From the NCBI RefSeq assembly GCF_030286555.1, contig NZ_JASVWF010000003.1, forward strand, positions 124,001 through 188,000: a stretch of 64,000 nucleotides of DNA. Direction: 5' to 3'. The translations under genes were made by a program, and so were the position numbers. A model generated the notes under the pieces. That model was not told the DNA's origin and ran no database searches. It saw only the letters and a program-made list of their open reading frames with translations. Of this stretch, positions 62,892 to 64,000 are shown in pieces. The number at the start of each line of letters is the position of its first letter. The stretch's first letter is position 1. Origin of the DNA: Actinomycetospora termitidis. Lineage in GTDB: Bacteria > Actinomycetota > Actinomycetes > Mycobacteriales > Pseudonocardiaceae.

Positions 62892-62940
62892 ACGAACGGC
62901 ACTCTCGCGCTCCTAGAAGCAGCGAGAGTGCCGTTCGTTC
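62890..62940. terminator. Palindrome family B, second copy, between convergent genes
   Basis: GAACGAACGGCACTCTCGC (62890-62908) and its perfect 19-nt complement (62922-62940) around a 13-nt loop containing CTCCTAGAAG. By place it can end both the kgd operon and the leftward transporter operon. Same core as 31233-31277. Confidence 0.8.
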
Positions 62941-62959
62941 GTTCCGGTGACTGCTCCGA

Positions 62960-63892
62960 TCAGCCGATCCCGGCCGACGAGAGCCAGTCGCGGGCGACCT
63001 GCGCGGGGTCCGGCTTGTCCGGTGCATCGAGACGCTTGTTCAGGTCCGTCAGCGTCGCGGTGTCCATCTTCTGCGAGATCAGGTTCAGCACGTCGGTCAC
63101 GGCCGGGTTGCCGAGCTTCGACGCGTTGACCAGCGGCACCACCTGCTGCGCCGCGAAGTTCGACTTCGGGTCGGCGAGGATCACGAAGTCGTTGTTCGGG
63201 ATCGACGGGTCGGTGGTGAACAGGTCCGCCGCCTGGACCGAGCCGTCGCGCAGCGCGGCCACCGTCAGCGGGCCGCCGGCGTCGAGCGAGCGGAACTCCT
63301 TGAACGTGCAGCCGTAGGAGCGCTCGATGCCCGGGATGCCGTAGGGCCGGGTCTGGAACTCGGGCGGGCCGCCGAACACGACGGTGCCGCAGAGCGGTCC
63401 GAGCTGGTCCAGCGACGTGATGTTGTTCTGCGTCGCGAAGGCGCGGGTGACGACGACCGCGTCCTTGTCCTCGGCCGGGCTCGCCTGCAGCACCTTCAGC
63501 GACGGCGGCAGTTTCTGCTGCACCTGGGCGTACACGTCGGCCGGCGCGGTGGCCGTGGCCTGGCCGTCGAGGTACTGCAGCAGGTTGCCGGTGTACTCCG
63601 GCACGAGGTCGATCGACCCGTCGCGCAGGCCGGGGAAGTAGGTCTCCCGGCTGCCGATGCCGAACTGCCGCTCGACCTTCACGCCGCGGATCGACAGCGC
63701 GGTCGCGTAGATCTCGGCGAGCAGCCGGTTCTCGGTGAAGTTGGCCGAGCCGATCCGGAGGGTGTCGCCGGCGGCGGGCGGCTGCGGCTGGGAGGCCAGC
63801 GGGTCGCCCCCGCCACCGCCGCACGCGGCGACGAGGAGGGCGAGGGCGGCCAGGAATGCGGCCCCGAGGGCGCGGGTCGGTCTCACGGGCAT
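62960..63892 (-). CDS. Glycine betaine/choline ABC transporter substrate-binding lipoprotein
   Basis: 310 residues: signal and lipobox LLVAACG (Cys24), then the OpuAC/OsmX-type binding domain (IGSANFTENRLLAEIYATAL, SIDLVPEYTGNLLQYL, VTRAFATQNNITSLDQLG, GCTFKEFRSLDAGGP). Captures a quaternary amine outside the membrane for import. ATG 63892 overlaps the upstream permease stop by one base (TGATG), so it is the last gene of the importer operon. Confidence 0.9.
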   Translation of the reverse strand: MPVRPTRALGAAFLAALALLVAACGGGGGDPLASQPQPPAAGDTLRIGSANFTENRLLAEIYATALSIRGVKVERQFGIGSRETYFPGLRDGSIDLVPEYTGNLLQYLDGQATATAPADVYAQVQQKLPPSLKVLQASPAEDKDAVVVTRAFATQNNITSLDQLGPLCGTVVFGGPPEFQTRPYGIPGIERSYGCTFKEFRSLDAGGPLTVAALRDGSVQAADLFTTDPSIPNNDFVILADPKSNFAAQQVVPLVNASKLGNPAVTDVLNLISQKMDTATLTDLNKRLDAPDKPDPAQVARDWLSSAGIG

Positions 63893-64000
63893 CAGCCTCC
63901 AGCGGTGACGGTGTCGGTTCGAGCGGGTTCCTGACGGCGGGTGCCGGGCGTGACCGCCCGCTGCAGGCCCTGCAGCGCGACCTCCAGCACGATCGCGAGG
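63892..64000 (-). CDS. ABC permease C-terminus, cut by window edge
   Basis: Only the last 35 codons are present, beginning LAIVLEVALQGLQRAVTPG and ending TVTAGG-stop. The LEVALQGLQR helix end followed by a basic tail is like OpuCB/ProW-type permeases, matching the adjacent substrate-binding gene. The rest lies outside. Confidence 0.7.
   Translation of the reverse strand, partial: LAIVLEVALQGLQRAVTPGTRRQEPARTDTVTAGG

Overview
The window is chromosomal DNA from a very G+C-rich actinomycete (well above 70% by eye). It carries kgd followed by a DUF6104-type gene, an RF1-L31-Rho block, a Rho with a long disordered insertion, a CHRD/class F sortase/sigma/anti-sigma set, and many GTG starts with ATGA/GTGA overlaps. 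The best guess is Pseudonocardiales (a Pseudonocardia- or Actinomycetospora-like genus), but no rRNA or marker here fixes this.

Layout. 1-16.7 kb is a leftward housekeeping block: argS, lysA, hom, thrC, thrB (Asp-family amino acids), rho with its own promoter and long 5' leader, rpmE, prfA, prmC, then a complete t6A tRNA-modification set (stand-alone tsaC, tsaE, a TsaB-YrdC fusion, tsaD) and glyA. 16.8-18.5 kb is a rightward DUF3105-DUF305 membrane pair and tRNA-Arg(CCG). 18.5-24 kb is accessory: a small cytolysin-fold candidate, a glycosyltransferase, a 229-bp tandem duplication, an AbiEi/DUF559-type protein, a hydrolase and a stand-alone LigD-type polymerase. 24.4-31.1 kb holds a CobW GTPase divergent from a CoA-transferase, then a small catabolic operon (amidohydrolase, P450, MHS transporter) facing an IclR regulator. 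31.2-46.1 kb is mixed: an ABC-class ATPase, small membrane proteins, a siderophore-interacting protein, a GH15 trehalase, a second CoA-transferase, a GlcD-type oxidase, a flippase, a kinase-like protein with a lost P-loop, a second MHS transporter and envelope-type proteins. 46.2-52.1 kb has an acyl-CoA synthetase with an Lrp regulator, a homodimeric E1-type TPP enzyme, and cysteine dioxygenase plus rhodanese behind a short Cys-Arg-ending leader peptide. 52.2-64 kb has a fused two-half ABC exporter, a surface-display module (sigma, zinc anti-sigma, CHRD protein, sortase), kgd, and the start of a glycine-betaine/choline ABC importer.

The least expected content is outside ordinary genes. At least five families of long palindromes recur, mostly at gene ends: A 2938 and 7697; B 31233 and 62890; C 20548 and 20777; D about ten copies, including a phased array at 34713-35180; E 37918 and 39234. 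One family A copy sits in frame inside the tsaB part of the t6A fusion gene. A 13-mer, TTCCCGACGGCGG, occurs eight times exactly. Many start codons lie 6-8 nt behind a TANNNT hexamer, pointing to widespread leaderless transcription; the cobW/CoA-transferase pair takes this to an extreme, with both starts at the tips of one 32-bp palindrome.
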